A stretch of 64,000 nt of DNA from Selaginella moellendorffii. Lineage: Eukaryota; Streptophyta; Lycopodiopsida; Selaginellales; Selaginellaceae. Below are positions 19,762 through 30,800 of this stretch, one piece after another (position 1 is the stretch's first letter; each line of letters opens with the position of its first letter). The notes under the pieces were generated by a model. That model saw only the letters and a list, made by a program, of their open reading frames with translations, had not been told where the DNA came from and did no database searches. The stretch spans positions 533,805 to 597,804 of the forward strand of contig NW_003314284.1 of the NCBI RefSeq assembly GCF_000143415.4. Reading direction: 5' to 3'. A program made the translations under genes and the position numbers.

Positions 19762-22586
19762 TCATGTTGGGGGCTCTGATGTAAGTAGCAGCGCCTGGAT
19801 CTCGTCCAGCGTCTTCCCCCGCGTCTCAAATATCATCTGGCTCACGAAAACGGCCGCCACAACGCAAACCATGGCGAAGAACGCGTAGAGGGCCGCTGCG
19901 CCGTATTTGTGAAGCAGCTGTAGGAAGGTGAGGCCAACCACAAAGTTGACAATCTGTGGCATCAAAGAGAAACAAAGCTTCTTCTCAGTGTCTCGGCCGA
20001 GAAAATCCCATAGCGCTTACCCAGTGGATACACATTGCTATTGACATGGCTTTGGCTCTGATACCATCCGCAAAGAGCTCGGGTAACAAGAGGCCTGGAA
20101 CCGGCCCGGCTCCCAGCGCGAACATCATCACATACCTGCATTTTTTTCCCTCACAAGACAAGGTAGTGAGAAATAAAGACACGTTTGCTTACGTTAGAGT
20201 CGAAAAGACGGCGAGACTGCCCTGAATTGGTGCTAGCAGCGGGAATGCAGCTGCTGACGCTTGAATCGCCATGGCTACACCCTGCAACATCAAGAAAAAG
20301 GAGGAGATATACAGTTGTAGGGTTTTAAACTTGTATACCATGCCAGAGAAGCTAAGGATCAAAAGCGGTCTCCTGCCTTGCCTGTCCATGAGATACGTTG
20401 CCAGTAAAGATGCTACATAAACGGCATAAGCAGGCTCAGATCTGTCGACCACCTCGAATGTGGAGAGACGTACCGAAAAGATTTGCTATTCCAACACATA
20501 TGCTCGCGTAGACGTCAGAAGTGATTCCCGCCTGCCTGAAAACCGTGGACGAAAAGTAGAACACGGCGTTGATTCCTGCGAGCTGTTGGAACGCAAAAAG
20601 TGCAGCTCCAATCAGGACAACTGCAGAGTGAAGTTTTGGAAACAAGTGTTGCATAAAAAAAGAGCTGTATGCGTACCTCTAGAATACTGCCGATCCAATA
20701 AATCACACCATGAACGTCTTCGCCCGGCTTCAAGCTGCTCTTTTACCAGAAGATCGGACATCGCTTCTTTGACGTGCAGGGGGCCCCAAAGTCGTTCCAG
20801 CGACATCTCGGCTTTCCCATATTGCTTCCTCTGTAGCACAGCATCAGTCGGAAAAGTGGGAAAGGAAAAATTAAAAACAAAAGAGCTACCTTGAAAAGCC
20901 AGCGAGGGCTCTCAGCACAAAACTGCATTGCTACCGCAAGTAAGACAGCAGGTCCTGTTGATATCCAAAAGCAAACCCTCCACCTGCAATTTCTTAACTT
21001 GACAATCGAAACACCTTTAAGTGATTGAAGTTCACCAGCCGATGATGGAAGAGGAGGGAAATCCAGCTACAAGTGCTCCAAGGATCCCACAACATCCAGC
21101 AACTTGGAGCAAGCTTCCATACGCACCCCTCACAGCCGTCGGAGAAATCTGAAAGAAAGAAAAGGATGGCACTAACTATGACAAAACTCTTGGGTATGGC
21201 TATCTTACCTCAGAAACATAGAGAGAAGCGAGTGGTCCACTGAGTCCCAATCCCACGCCCACGAGAAATCGGCCATAGAGCATCATCTTGAGAGACATAG
21301 AAGACGCACTACATTGATCGCAAGGCATGAGAAAACAAAGAGGGAAGAAATAAAATCAAGAGAAACATACCACAAAATGGCTCCGGCGATCATAGGAACG
21401 CTGCTCAGCTGAAACGCGCGGCGCCGCCCGACGCCATCCGCGATGAGGCCACTCGCTGCGCATCCTACAAACGCGCCTCCAAGGAGCAGACTCACCAGCA
21501 GCCCTGCGCCCCGGTCTCATCACCAAGAACTCTAAATTTTTTAGAGCACAGCACCTTGGGCTATGGCGCTTCCGCCAAATCCGAGGTCCTGAGCGATGTA
21601 CTGGAGTGGCACATTCACAACTCTGGAACGAAGAAAAGATATTCGCAAGGGAAGAAAATTCAAAGAAAAGTACCCGATGTGGTAGCCAAACAGGACGGAT
21701 GCGATCGTGGCCACAGCGACGTGAGGAAGCGAGAGATCCCAAGGCGGATCGGAGCGATGTGATGGAAATGTCACTGGAGGATCGCCTGCCTCTGCCACAG
21801 AAAGAAAACATCCATGAATTCGGCCAAGAACAAGCAGAGAAGATCAAGAACACGGGAGCTATGCATTACAAAGAAACCTGGAGCTGATCGCTGCTGGTCC
21901 TCCCGTGCCGATGGCGTCGCCAGTAGGCGGATGTATCGAGAAGTCTCCCCGATCTTGAGCTTCACGACGGGATTAGAGATGTTCCTCTCCTCCTCCTTGG
22001 CGAGCACGAGCAGTCCACTGGTGTTCTTGAGAGAATCGACCAAACCCTGGCTGCCGCTGCTGCTCCTCGGACGATCTCCCCCTGATTCTTGGATGGTCGT
22101 GCTGCTCCCAGGGAAATTTTCGTTGCTGCCGCTTCGACAGATCAGCTCCACCGATCGCGGCGCTGCTCTGGACGATGCCGATCTTGCTGTTGTCACAATC
22201 GTCGAGGAGCCGCGCGCTGGCGATCTAGATCTGGAGGCTCTTCCTCCTCCATATTCCCCTAGATGACCTATATTTCCTGTTCTTGGAGCCTGGAAGCGAA
22301 CGGGGAGAGCCACGAAATCCAACCGCCTACCCGGGCGCCTGGCTCGCACCAAGGATTTACACTTGCAGCTTGACGATTTCGTGCGAGTCCAGAAGAATCC
22401 CTGCTGTGACCTGTGGCAGATCGTCGCCCCGGGCGCCTCGAGCGCCTGCGAAAGCCCTAGAGCGCCGCTCCTGGCGTGTGGAAGAATCGGGCGCCTGCAA
22501 ATGAGACCAGCGGATGGATGCCCTGGGAGAGAATTGGAAGAATGTGTCGCCTTGGATCGGTCACCAGGAGATGGATCCGTAGTCAT
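19762..22586 (-). CDS. MFS sugar transporter, plastidic glucose transporter type
   Basis: Thirteen exons. From the 3' end: 19762-19953, 20021-20135, 20193-20281, 20339-20412, 20474-20620, 20677-20830, 20890-20983, 21036-21148, 21209-21308, 21371-21503, 21555-21622, 21674-21791, and a 5' exon ending at 21878. All are GT-AG and in phase. The ~465-residue core is a 12-TM major facilitator: FGYHIGVVNVPLQYIAQDLG, ADGVGRRRAFQ, ESPRWLFK, FAFQQLAGINAVFYFSSTVFRQAGI, DRQGRRPLL, GAGPVPGLLLPELFADGIRAKAM and the terminal FETRGKTLDEI. QQLAGINA and PVPGLLLPE are typical of the pGlcT group, which exports glucose from plastids. The 5' end is uncertain: the first-exon frame has no ATG near the core, so I list the ATG at 22586 (another is at 22724). 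That implies an unusual ~235-residue extension lying partly in duplicated sequence. Confidence 0.85.
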
Positions 22587-22640
22587 AATCGATGCTTGAA
22601 AGCCAGCATTGCGATCGATGCTGTGAATATGAGGAGACGC
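22290..22640. repeat. duplicated segment at the transporter 5' end
   Basis: This ~350-bp block is repeated in inverted orientation at 28895-29165 (shared AAGAATCGGGCGCCTGCAAA, CAGATCGTCGCCCCGGGC and AGGAGATGGATC blocks). It overlaps the proposed first exon of the transporter. Confidence 0.8.
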
Positions 22641-22724
22641 TGTTCTTCCTTTTATAGGGATAGCAAGAACTAGACAGAGAAGAAGAAGCGGGAAGCTCAA
22701 AAGTCGCGGTACGAAAACAACCAA

Positions 22725-23829
22725 TCTTCGCCATCGGAGATTATGACATATAAAATTCCGATCCAGAATTACAGAACGAAATCGGAGCTAGTCTGATATG
22801 ATGCCATTTCTGCTATAGAATTTTGTTCAGATATTTTAAAGTGTAGTGGATCAATAAACACTTATATAATTTTGCATATTTAACATTTATATGAGAAATA
22901 TATTTAGAAAAATATGTTAACTACATTAGGGTACTGTTACATGTACATTTGGCTACTGTTATATGTATTAGATGTATTACTATAACAAATTTTATTGACA
23001 TGTTTCACATGGTGAATAGTTTGTTTACAGAAGAACAAGTTTACTACAATAGCTTTTTCAAGTATAAACTACAAATAATTCAAATTTTTTTACTAAGAAT
23101 TGTATTAAATACTAATAATAGCAACAACCTTAGAGCATCTCTGCACATTGTGAGACACTTTTTTGTATGATAATTGAAAGAATTGCATGCATACTAACTC
23201 TTTTCTTTTTGTTTTTTAGTGCTATAGCACCAACCACTAGTCTATTGCATGTAGAACTTTCATCTAGTGGAGGTAAGAGTTGTATCTTTGTTTTCTATTT
23301 CTAGAAAACTGATTCATTATTTTCTAAAAGAGACACAGCGATCAACAAATGCCTCCTTCTCCCGTATAAAAACTTGGAACTTTTCAAACTCCTGAGTAGA
23401 TCAAACCATGAAGGATATACAGCATGGGGGAAAAATCATGTATAAGGATTTAACTTTGGTCATTTGACACCAAGAGGACTTTATCCTAGGTATTTTAATA
23501 AGAAAAGGATTTTCATATTAATTAGTTAAATATAAGTACATTTAATTTAGTGTTAAACATGCTAGTAGAATATACTATATGCCACATGTCAGGTCATTTT
23601 CAAGAGTGAAAGCCGACTCGGTAAGACACTGTGTGCTACTTAAGTTAACGTAGCAGAATGTTGAAATTACCTCCAGGTAAAAAGAAGCATCCTTTAGTTA
23701 CTGATTTTGCTTTTGGGAGGTAATCAACTCTAAGTTTTTGGAAGGTTGCCACATAAATAGAGATTGAGGATGATATTAAAGAATTGAATGATTATGCAAC
23801 ATTAAACATTGAAAGTAAAGTTACTGTTA
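22725..23829. other. AT-rich intergenic, transposon flank
   Basis: No gene supported. Sequence from about 23200 onward may belong to the hAT relic that follows, but carries no recognisable domain. Confidence 0.4.
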
Positions 23830-25044
23830 GTTAGAGTTTGATGCAATTGAAGGCACAATGTTTTGCAAGATTTGCAAGGTAAATCCACGGACTAAGAATA
23901 TTTTTGGTAAATAGGGTACTAGTAATTTATGAAAGAGTGCCTTATGTAGTCATGCTAACTCTGAAGATCACAAGGAGTTTGTATTTACTAAGGAGGTGCA
24001 CAATAGGAACAACAATCAATTTCAAAAGCTACAACTAAACATTTACACCATGCTGAACAAGGGGTGTTTGTGTTATTTCATTCTACTTAATATATTGTGA
24101 AAGGATTTGCTCTATTCACTCATTTTCTAAAGCTAATTGAACTTCATTGATTTAATATGATGAACATTCCAAAATAATATCACAATGAGAAAGGTTGTTC
24201 ACGACTAATAACTTCTATTAATGAGGTATGTTTAAGAGACTATGTTAATTTGATTCTAACATGGTTCATATTTCACTTTAGGTTATGGTTAAAAATATCT
24301 TACAAAAAGTCAGGGAAAGTCTTTATTTTGGATTGATGGTGGATGAATTGACTGATATAAGGTATTCCTTAATTTGGATTTATTAGTTTACTTATGATTC
24401 AATTTATTTTCAGCATTGTGAAGCATTTGATTTTTTACATGACTTATATTGAATGTGGTTGTGTTGGTTGTGGACTTGGGGATTGTCAACATTGGTGATA
24501 ATAGTGTAGCAAGTATGTTTAACTGCATTAGCGATATGTTTGTCGCGAATGTGACTTCGGGTATCGAAAGTTACTTGTCGGCTAGTCCTTATGGACACTC
24601 TTTTCTTATTGCCACGATGGCAGGAGGTCAGTATTGCTAGACTTGTTATTAGTCTCTGCCTAAGCTAGTTAAGAAATTAGTCTTCGCGTGTATACTTGAC
24701 CAAATGAGCATAAGGATGGAATTCTTAAGTGCTATTAGTTAAGCATACTTGACTTGGTTAGAGAAACTCATTCGTTGACTTGCACTTGTTGGTGTTGGGA
24801 ACCCCGTGATATTGAGCTTGGTCTCTCAATATTCATTAAATAATAGCTTACTGTGTTTGCCAAACATGTTCGCTATCATGCCTTTTGTGTTAGTTTCATC
24901 TCAGTCCCAAATGCTATTTATGGAAAGTGTCCAAATTTGCTCATTTGGCATATCTATAGAATGTAGAGATTAACCTGAACATAATAGTGTTTGTCCTGTA
25001 TTTAAATTCGCAATCTAGAAACATTGCATATTTAATAAGTTTTG

Positions 25045-25248
25045 AGCTTGTCCCAGAAATTAACTCTTGATACTAAGGGAGACTTGGGGTGAAAGCCCAA
25101 AGCTTGTCCCAGAAATTAACTCTTGATACTAAGGGAGACTCCCAGAAATTAACTCTTGATACTAAGGGAGACTTGGGGTGAAAGCCCAAAGCTTGTCCCA
25201 GAAATTAACTCTTGATACTAAGGGAGACTTGGGGTGAAAGCCCAAAGC
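25045..25248. repeat. 56-bp tandem repeat, about 4 copies
   Basis: The unit runs from AGCTTGTCCCAGAAATTAAC to GGGTGAAAGCCCAA. One internal copy junction lacks the segment from TGGGGTGAAAG to AGCTTGT, joining GGGAGACT directly to CCCAGAAATT. The copies are nearly identical, so the expansion is recent. Confidence 0.9.
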
Positions 25249-25346
25249 ATGTGTTCTTCTTTAAGGGCAGGGGGGGGGATATAGAGGGTTTCAAATGTAT
25301 AGTAGAGATAGTGGGCAGGTTGGGCATAGTGTAAACTCCTGAATTT

Positions 25347-25404
25347 GGACTTCCCGGGAGGTCACCCAACTCAGTACTATTCAAACCCAAGGACGCTTAA
25401 CTCC
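25347..25404 (-). other. 5S rRNA-like segment (3' half including the internal control region)
   Basis: On the minus strand this reads GAGTTAAGCGTCCTTGGG, then AGTACTGAGTTGGGTGACC, then TCCCGGGAAGTCC. These correspond to plant 5S rRNA box A (GTTAAGCGTGCTTGGG), the intermediate element region and box C (GGATGGGTGACCTCCTGGGAAGTCC). The 5' half of 5S rRNA is not recognisable, so this is not a functional 5S gene. 5S-derived sequence inside LTRs is the hallmark of Cassandra-type TRIM retrotransposons of vascular plants. Confidence 0.75.
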
Positions 25405-27030
25405 AACTATCCCAAGACCCTTAACCGATTGGAAAAGGGGGTGCACTCTTATTCATGGGCCCTTTCCCTCTATATTTGAACCCCAACGGATCGTCTCTCG
25501 AGTCGTTCCCTTTGGTTACTTACACATAGTCCACTAACCTAAGGCATAGTGTAGCTCCTGTTTGTATGCCTGTCCTTGTTTTGCATCCGGCTTAAGTCTA
25601 AGCCCAAATTCCACACCATGCTAGTTGGTGGAGTACCCATGTCCTTGTGTTAGGCCACCGGTATGCTAAAATAGCACTAAATTTCATTTGGCTTCGTTTT
25701 GCATGTTGGTCCTAGCATTGGGACTGTTCTAAGTTGCTCTAAACTCCTGTCCCTTCACTTCTTGGGTTGTATACTCAAGAGTTGCTCTGTGGTTCAGTTC
25801 TGTCACTCCTTAGCTCCATGCTTGGGAGTTTAGTACCGTTCCTTCGTTTAGTGGCCCAAGGCCCTAAACCTTAGGTTCCACACCATTGTCCTATGGACAC
25901 ATGGCATATGCCATGTGGCACATGGAGGGTTTAGGTTCCGCTTCGTGGTGTTATCCTATGGTAAATCACTATAAAATATAAAGTTAAAACCATGTGCGCT
26001 ACAATGCTTAAGCAATGGAACTTAAATATGCAACAGTTCATGGGTTTTAGTCTAGATGGATGTAATGTCATGGCTAGTAGCAAGATAGGGGTAGCAACCA
26101 AGCTAAAGGAGATCAATCCCTTCTTAAGCAGTGTTCACTGTATGGCACATCAAGCCAATTTATGTGTGGAAGATGCTTACGGGGATGGAGAATGTGCTAC
26201 ACAATGCACGAAGATTGATAAACTAGTGAATAAGGTAGTAGGTTACTTTAGCAAAAGCTTAAAAACGTTAGCTTAGTTGATGGAAATTGAGATAGGACAT
26301 GATCATACCAAGTTTAAACTATAGTTCATATAGGATACAAGGTGGCTAAGTCATGGAGGGGCTTTCTTTAATCTTTGTGAATGTTTGAAGCTAGTAGCTA
26401 AGTTTTTCACACGAAGGGGCAAGTTGTAACTTTACAATAAACTGAGAACTCTCAAGAACATGTATGTCTTCCATTTTCTGGCTGATATTTTATAGGTGAT
26501 AAGTAGTCTCAATCAGAAATTCCAAGAGAAGTTAATCAACATCACCATAGTTGGACCCTTGTGCCAAGAGACTATTGTGAAGCTAAACCAATATTACATC
26601 AATAATAAGATTGATTTAAACAGTAATCACGTGGATAGCAAATCATATTCATGCATCCTTGATGGTGGTAGTAAGGATGGCTTCCTCCATGTTTTAAGAG
26701 CTTTAATTAAAAGAGATGCTTACAAAACTGCCTTGGAGGAATGGAAAGAATAGAATTTTATTGATATGTGGAGCATTATAAGTTGGGCAAAGAGCTTTCC
26801 AAACTTGCTTCGAGTTTATGAAATTGGGATGGTGCAATGTGTTAGCACTACAAGTTGCAAATGAGGTTTCAGTAGAATAAACTTGATCAAAAACAAGTAC
26901 AGAAACTAGAGGAGTACTAAAACAGTTGATGCTTTTATAACTGAAGGTCTTGAAATTCAGAAGTCTAACTTTGATAAAGTTATGGACCACTGGAAGAAAA
27001 GTGCACATTATCGACAAATTTTCTTGCAAT

Positions 27031-28879
27031 TATAAGCTTGTTTAACCTTATGTTTTTATTAATAAAAGGATTTTTACTTAAGAAAATTTTGATTAGAAGG
27101 TTTAATCCTGGAAATTTTGAAAAATCCTTGAAGGTTGAACTTGAGGAAGATTTTTGCTTTGGAAGGTGAAAGGGTTTGTCAAACGCTGGAGAGATAAGAA
27201 GAGCAAGACAAGAGAACAAAAAGATATTGGTTTTGTAAACTTTAGTTTCTATTTGTATTTTAAAGAATTTTTGTTTAGGGTTTAGGGTTTTTAGTATATC
27301 AAGGATTTTATATTACAGCCTAGAGCTCAGTTTGGGCCATTTGTTAGTTAGAGCTAGTCAACACTCTAGTCAACTCGGATCAGCACCCTAGGATTGCAGA
27401 CTTGGTCCACTAACTGATCAACTTTGAACATATAACATTTGTAAAGCAGTGAGCCTTAGATGTGAGAAAATGTTATTTAGAAGAATTTGGAGGACAATTG
27501 AAACCCAACCTTGGGAAAGTCTACATAACAAAAAAAAATTGTAAAGAAAGCTTTTATCACTTTGCAACAAGAGTAAAGTCATGGCTTTTACTTGCTCTCT
27601 AAGAGTGTATTTTTCACATTGCCAATTCATTGAAACAATTGGACTTTGTTTATGTAGCTTTGAAATTGTTTCACTCTATTCCACTATACTTAATGCTATT
27701 GTTTTTCTTCGCTAGCAACCATGAGAGTAGCTGTCATACATAAGCAATCACAAAAAACAAAAATAAGTTTTAAGCTTACAGCTTTACCATGAGTTGCTGC
27801 CACCATTGAAAGAATGAGTGGCATTCACCAACTTTCACTTGTAATTGTAAATAAAATGAATATGAGAAAAAAGGCCAAAAAGATAGTATTTAAAAATGCA
27901 AGCCTGACAACCAAATATTTTGCTCAAAGTGTTAATATGAACATCAAATTGTCCTTCGATGCTATAAGATTTAGCCACTCCACCTCCATTTTCACAACAA
28001 ATAACAGTTTTGTAGGGTTGTGCTTTTAAGAGATGATATAGAAGATTTATATTGTAACTTTGTTTATATTTTTATCCTTGAACATAAGCAATAACAATAT
28101 CAACCTCTCTATCAAAATAGGATCTTTCCCCAGAACTGGAGTTAGAGCACGTGTACAAGAGGGAAAGGTGTGTTGTGCTAGCCAAAGAGCATTGTTAAGG
28201 GTTGCTAAAGCACACAAGGCCCACAAGATTTTAATGAAACATTTGCCACAATATACAATATGCTTAAGTATATATTCACCTTGGTATGAAGCAAAAAATC
28301 ACATAATGGACCCAAACAACTCCTAACAAAAATAATGCAATTGTTAGAAAGTATCATTAATGATTTCAACATGCTCAAATGCATGCTTGAAAACTCTTGA
28401 AACAATGCTTTAATCCCCACTAAGTTATTACATTTTAACCATTGTACCATTGCAATGCCAGCTTTTTAAAAGACAAATAAGAAACTCATCTGTCTTAAGA
28501 ATAATAAGTGGTGATCACAAGCTATTACATATAAGGGATTTGCAGCCATTATCACCAAGAAGAGAAACAAAAGAAAAGAAAAATAATAAAGATTTAGACA
28601 GTGTACAAATTAGATCTAAAGAAAAGGCACAAGTCTGAGCATTCTTTGGGGACAATTAGTGCTGCCATCTCCACCAATGTGAAAGCTACAAAAATATGCA
28701 TCTTCATATTCATACATGTAGAAGTTATACTGCCAAGGAAGAAGCTGGATCTTGCTCTGCAATTGATGGGAGGCTGGGAGCTTAGCTAGATTGGAAACTC
28801 TTTGATGCATTGCTGCAAAGGACAATGCTCCTTTAGAACTCCAGTTCCAATCAAAGGAATAATATAGTAGTGGAAATTT
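27031..28879. other. intergenic, nothing recognised
   Basis: AT-rich DNA with only short frames. Possible TE flanks, no recognisable domain or structural RNA. Confidence 0.4.
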
Positions 28880-29172
28880 GAAACTAGTCTAGTTCTTATT
28901 CACGACGTCGATGGAAATGCTGGCTTCCAAGCATCTGTTCTGATCCATCTCCTGGTGGCCGATCAAGGCAAAGCATTCTTCCGGGGCTGATGGTCTCATT
29001 TGCAGGCGCCCGATTCTTCCAGAGGCAAGCGGGGTTCTAGGGTTTTCGGCCCGGGGCGACGATCTGCCAAGGATTCTTCTGGATGATGCACGTTGTCGAG
29101 CTGCAAGTAAATCCGTGGCGAGCCCGGGCAGGCGATTGGGATTCCATGGCTCTCCAGCCAAGGAGACCATAA
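28880..29172 (-). repeat. inverted copy of the transporter 5' segment
   Basis: Reverse complement of much of 22290-22640 with scattered substitutions and small indels (shared GAAGAATCGGGCGCCTGCAA, GGCAGATCGTCGCCCCGGGC, CCAGGAGATGGATC). It ends abruptly near 29172, where exonuclease-derived sequence begins. Confidence 0.8.
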
Positions 29173-29300
29173 TCCGCCTGGCTCGGAGCTAGAGCCTGTC
29201 AAGCCTCGCAGAAGAACTTACGTGCAAAGTGATTGACAAGCCCACGAACATTCGATGCGGTGACTTACGCTGCCACTGACGCTTTCGCATCACTCCCAGT
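29173..29300 (+). pseudogene. fragment of the Werner-type exonuclease gene (last exon)
   Basis: The plus strand matches the coding strand of the exonuclease gene at 38345-38200: the SSLAEELTCKVIDKPTDIRCGD part, then after a deletion of roughly 45 nt the YAATDAFAS part. It lacks all other exons. It sits beside the PPR gene in the same relative arrangement as the intact exonuclease and broken PPR at 37.2-38.3 kb. Confidence 0.8.
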
Positions 29301-29408
29301 TGAAAACGTTTAGTTTTAGTCGCTTGCCAGTTTCTCCGATCCAACAAAAGTAAAACTTTGTCCCTGCCCACAATCGAGATCCCCGGAAACTCTAAGAACA
29401 GGGGACCA

Positions 29409-30800
29409 TCAGCACCAACAGTGCTGGAGTTTCTCTGCGTTTTTTAGCTCTCCACTCCGGCTGAGAAGATCTACAAGAATGCAGTAGTGTTGATCCGACA
29501 CCACAATGCGATGGTCTTCCACCATTCTAGCGAAACAGGCAAAAGCTTCGTCAAGCAAACCAACATGGCTGCACGAACTTAGCACAAAGAGGAAAGAAAC
29601 TTGGTTTGGCTCGACACCATCAAGCTCCATCAAGCTCAGTAACTCCAAAGTCTTCTCGCCTTTTCCAAGGTGTGCGTGCGAGGCCACCATGGCCGTCCAC
29701 AGGACCACATTTTTCTCTACTGGAACAGTTTCGAAAACTTTTGTGGCAGAATCCAAATGCCCTCTTTGGGCATATGCTTGAAACAATATTGTCCATGATA
29801 TAATGTTGGTCTCTTTGATTTCCATAAAAGCGTGTTTTAATCTATCCAAGCTTTCCATATTCGCGCACGCAGTCTCAAACACAGCATTAAACGAGACTAT
29901 GTCCCACTCGGGCATAGTTTCAAAGATCCGTTTTGATTCCTCAAAATACCCCGCTCTGGCAAATGCATAAACCATTGCGTTGTGCGTCACCGTGTCTCTC
30001 TCTTGCATGACGTTATAGAGACAAAATGCCTGCTCTATGTTTCCAGCCCGGATGCAAGCCGACAACATTGTGTTGCAGCACAGCCGACAGAGCTCCGGCA
30101 TTGAGTCAAACACTCGCTTTGCACCGCCAAAATCCCCGACAGCGGCATACTCCGCAATCATGATGTTCCACGAGAAGCTGTTGATTTCCGGCATCTTGCT
30201 AAAAGTATATGCTGCAGCTTGTGTATGCCCGCCGAACGAATATGCCTGCAACAGTGCTGTCCAAGAAACCAAAGTGTGTTCAGGCATGGCATCGAAAAGA
30301 TTCCGGGCATCTTCTGGGCGCCCCGCCTGTGCGTAGAAGGAGATCATCACATTCCACGATATCACGTCCCACTCGGGCATAATTTTGGAAAAGTAGTTTT
30401 CTACAAAGTGGCTGTGCTCCCTGTCCTGGGTATATGCTGAAAGAATCGAGTTCCAAACCACCACTGTCCTCTGCGGCATTGCATCAAACAGCGCCCGTGC
30501 CTCACAAAGATTCCCAAGCTGGGCATATACTCCCACCATGATAGACCATGAGAAGATATTGCGAACCTCCAGTCGATTGAAAACCCGAAGCGCATCCTCC
30601 ACACAGCCAAAGGTCCAATATTTCTGGATCAAAGTATTTCCTAGGAAGGGCTTTTTACCGTTCTCGCTGGTAAAGATTAACTCTTCGACACAATTTAGCT
30701 GTGATTTATCACAGGTAGAAACAAGCTTCTCCAGTGCCGTTTGCGACCACGTAATTTGCCTCACACAAGAGCCCTCCAGCATCAGAGCTTTGTAGGTCAA
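29409..30800 (-). CDS. pentatricopeptide repeat (PPR) protein, PLS type, truncated C terminus
   Basis: Intronless, 463 residues, built of about ten 31-36-residue helical repeats, mostly of S type (SWSIMVGVYAQLGNLCEARALFDAMPQR; SWNVMISFYAQAGRPEDARNLFDAMPEH; LWTAMVASHAHLGKGEKTLELLSLMELDGVEPN). Such proteins bind specific organelle RNA, with residues 5 and 35 of each repeat setting base preference, and guide editing or processing in plastids or mitochondria. The frame ends abruptly in NAEKLQHCWC where PLS proteins usually continue into E/DYW domains. The duplicated copy at 37.2-38.1 kb keeps a slightly longer tail, so a deletion removed the C terminus here. No obvious transit peptide. It may be a recently disabled or tail-less gene. 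Confidence 0.75.
   Translation of the reverse strand: MTYKALMLEGSCVRQITWSQTALEKLVSTCDKSQLNCVEELIFTSENGKKPFLGNTLIQKYWTFGCVEDALRVFNRLEVRNIFSWSIMVGVYAQLGNLCEARALFDAMPQRTVVVWNSILSAYTQDREHSHFVENYFSKIMPEWDVISWNVMISFYAQAGRPEDARNLFDAMPEHTLVSWTALLQAYSFGGHTQAAAYTFSKMPEINSFSWNIMIAEYAAVGDFGGAKRVFDSMPELCRLCCNTMLSACIRAGNIEQAFCLYNVMQERDTVTHNAMVYAFARAGYFEESKRIFETMPEWDIVSFNAVFETACANMESLDRLKHAFMEIKETNIISWTILFQAYAQRGHLDSATKVFETVPVEKNVVLWTAMVASHAHLGKGEKTLELLSLMELDGVEPNQVSFLFVLSSCSHVGLLDEAFACFARMVEDHRIVVSDQHYCILVDLLSRSGELKNAEKLQHCWC

Larger units (their letters stand above)
24390..25960. mobile_element. insertion splitting the hAT transposase relic
   Basis: hAT transposases have roughly 45 residues between the LMVDELTDI-type and GFSLDGC-type motifs, but here about 1.6 kb intervenes. 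The inserted DNA is less AT-rich, carries no long frame and contains a 56-bp tandem repeat and a 5S rRNA-like segment. The block GGGTGAAAGCCCAAAGC near 25228-25245 recurs at 63514-63531 together with a nearby G-run, which suggests a repeat family present twice in this window. The exact ends and target duplication could not be fixed. Confidence 0.6.
23830..27030 (+). pseudogene. decayed hAT-superfamily transposase (TTF zinc finger, ZNF862-like group)
   Basis: Pieces of one transposase occur in order. A TTF-type zinc-finger region lies at ~23850-23980 (MFCKICK then KSALCSHANSEDH). The start of the catalytic domain is at 24283-24360 (VMVKNILQKVRESLYFGLMVDELTDI). After a 1.6-kb interruption, ~25992-26276 gives MLKQWNLNMQQFMGFSLDGCNVM, INPFLSSVHCMAHQANL. 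At 26340-26390 is RWLSHGGAFFNLCECLKLV, and at ~26790-26940 a C-terminal dimerisation-like region (SFPNLLRVYEIG, CGFSRINLIKNKY). Stops and frameshifts are frequent, so the copy is dead. The family normally moves by cut-and-paste with 8-bp target duplications; I could not find the terminal inverted repeats. Confidence 0.8.

Noticed and set aside
25045..25248. CRISPR-like array of repeats
   Set aside because: Units are contiguous with no unique spacers, in a plant genome; a simple minisatellite.
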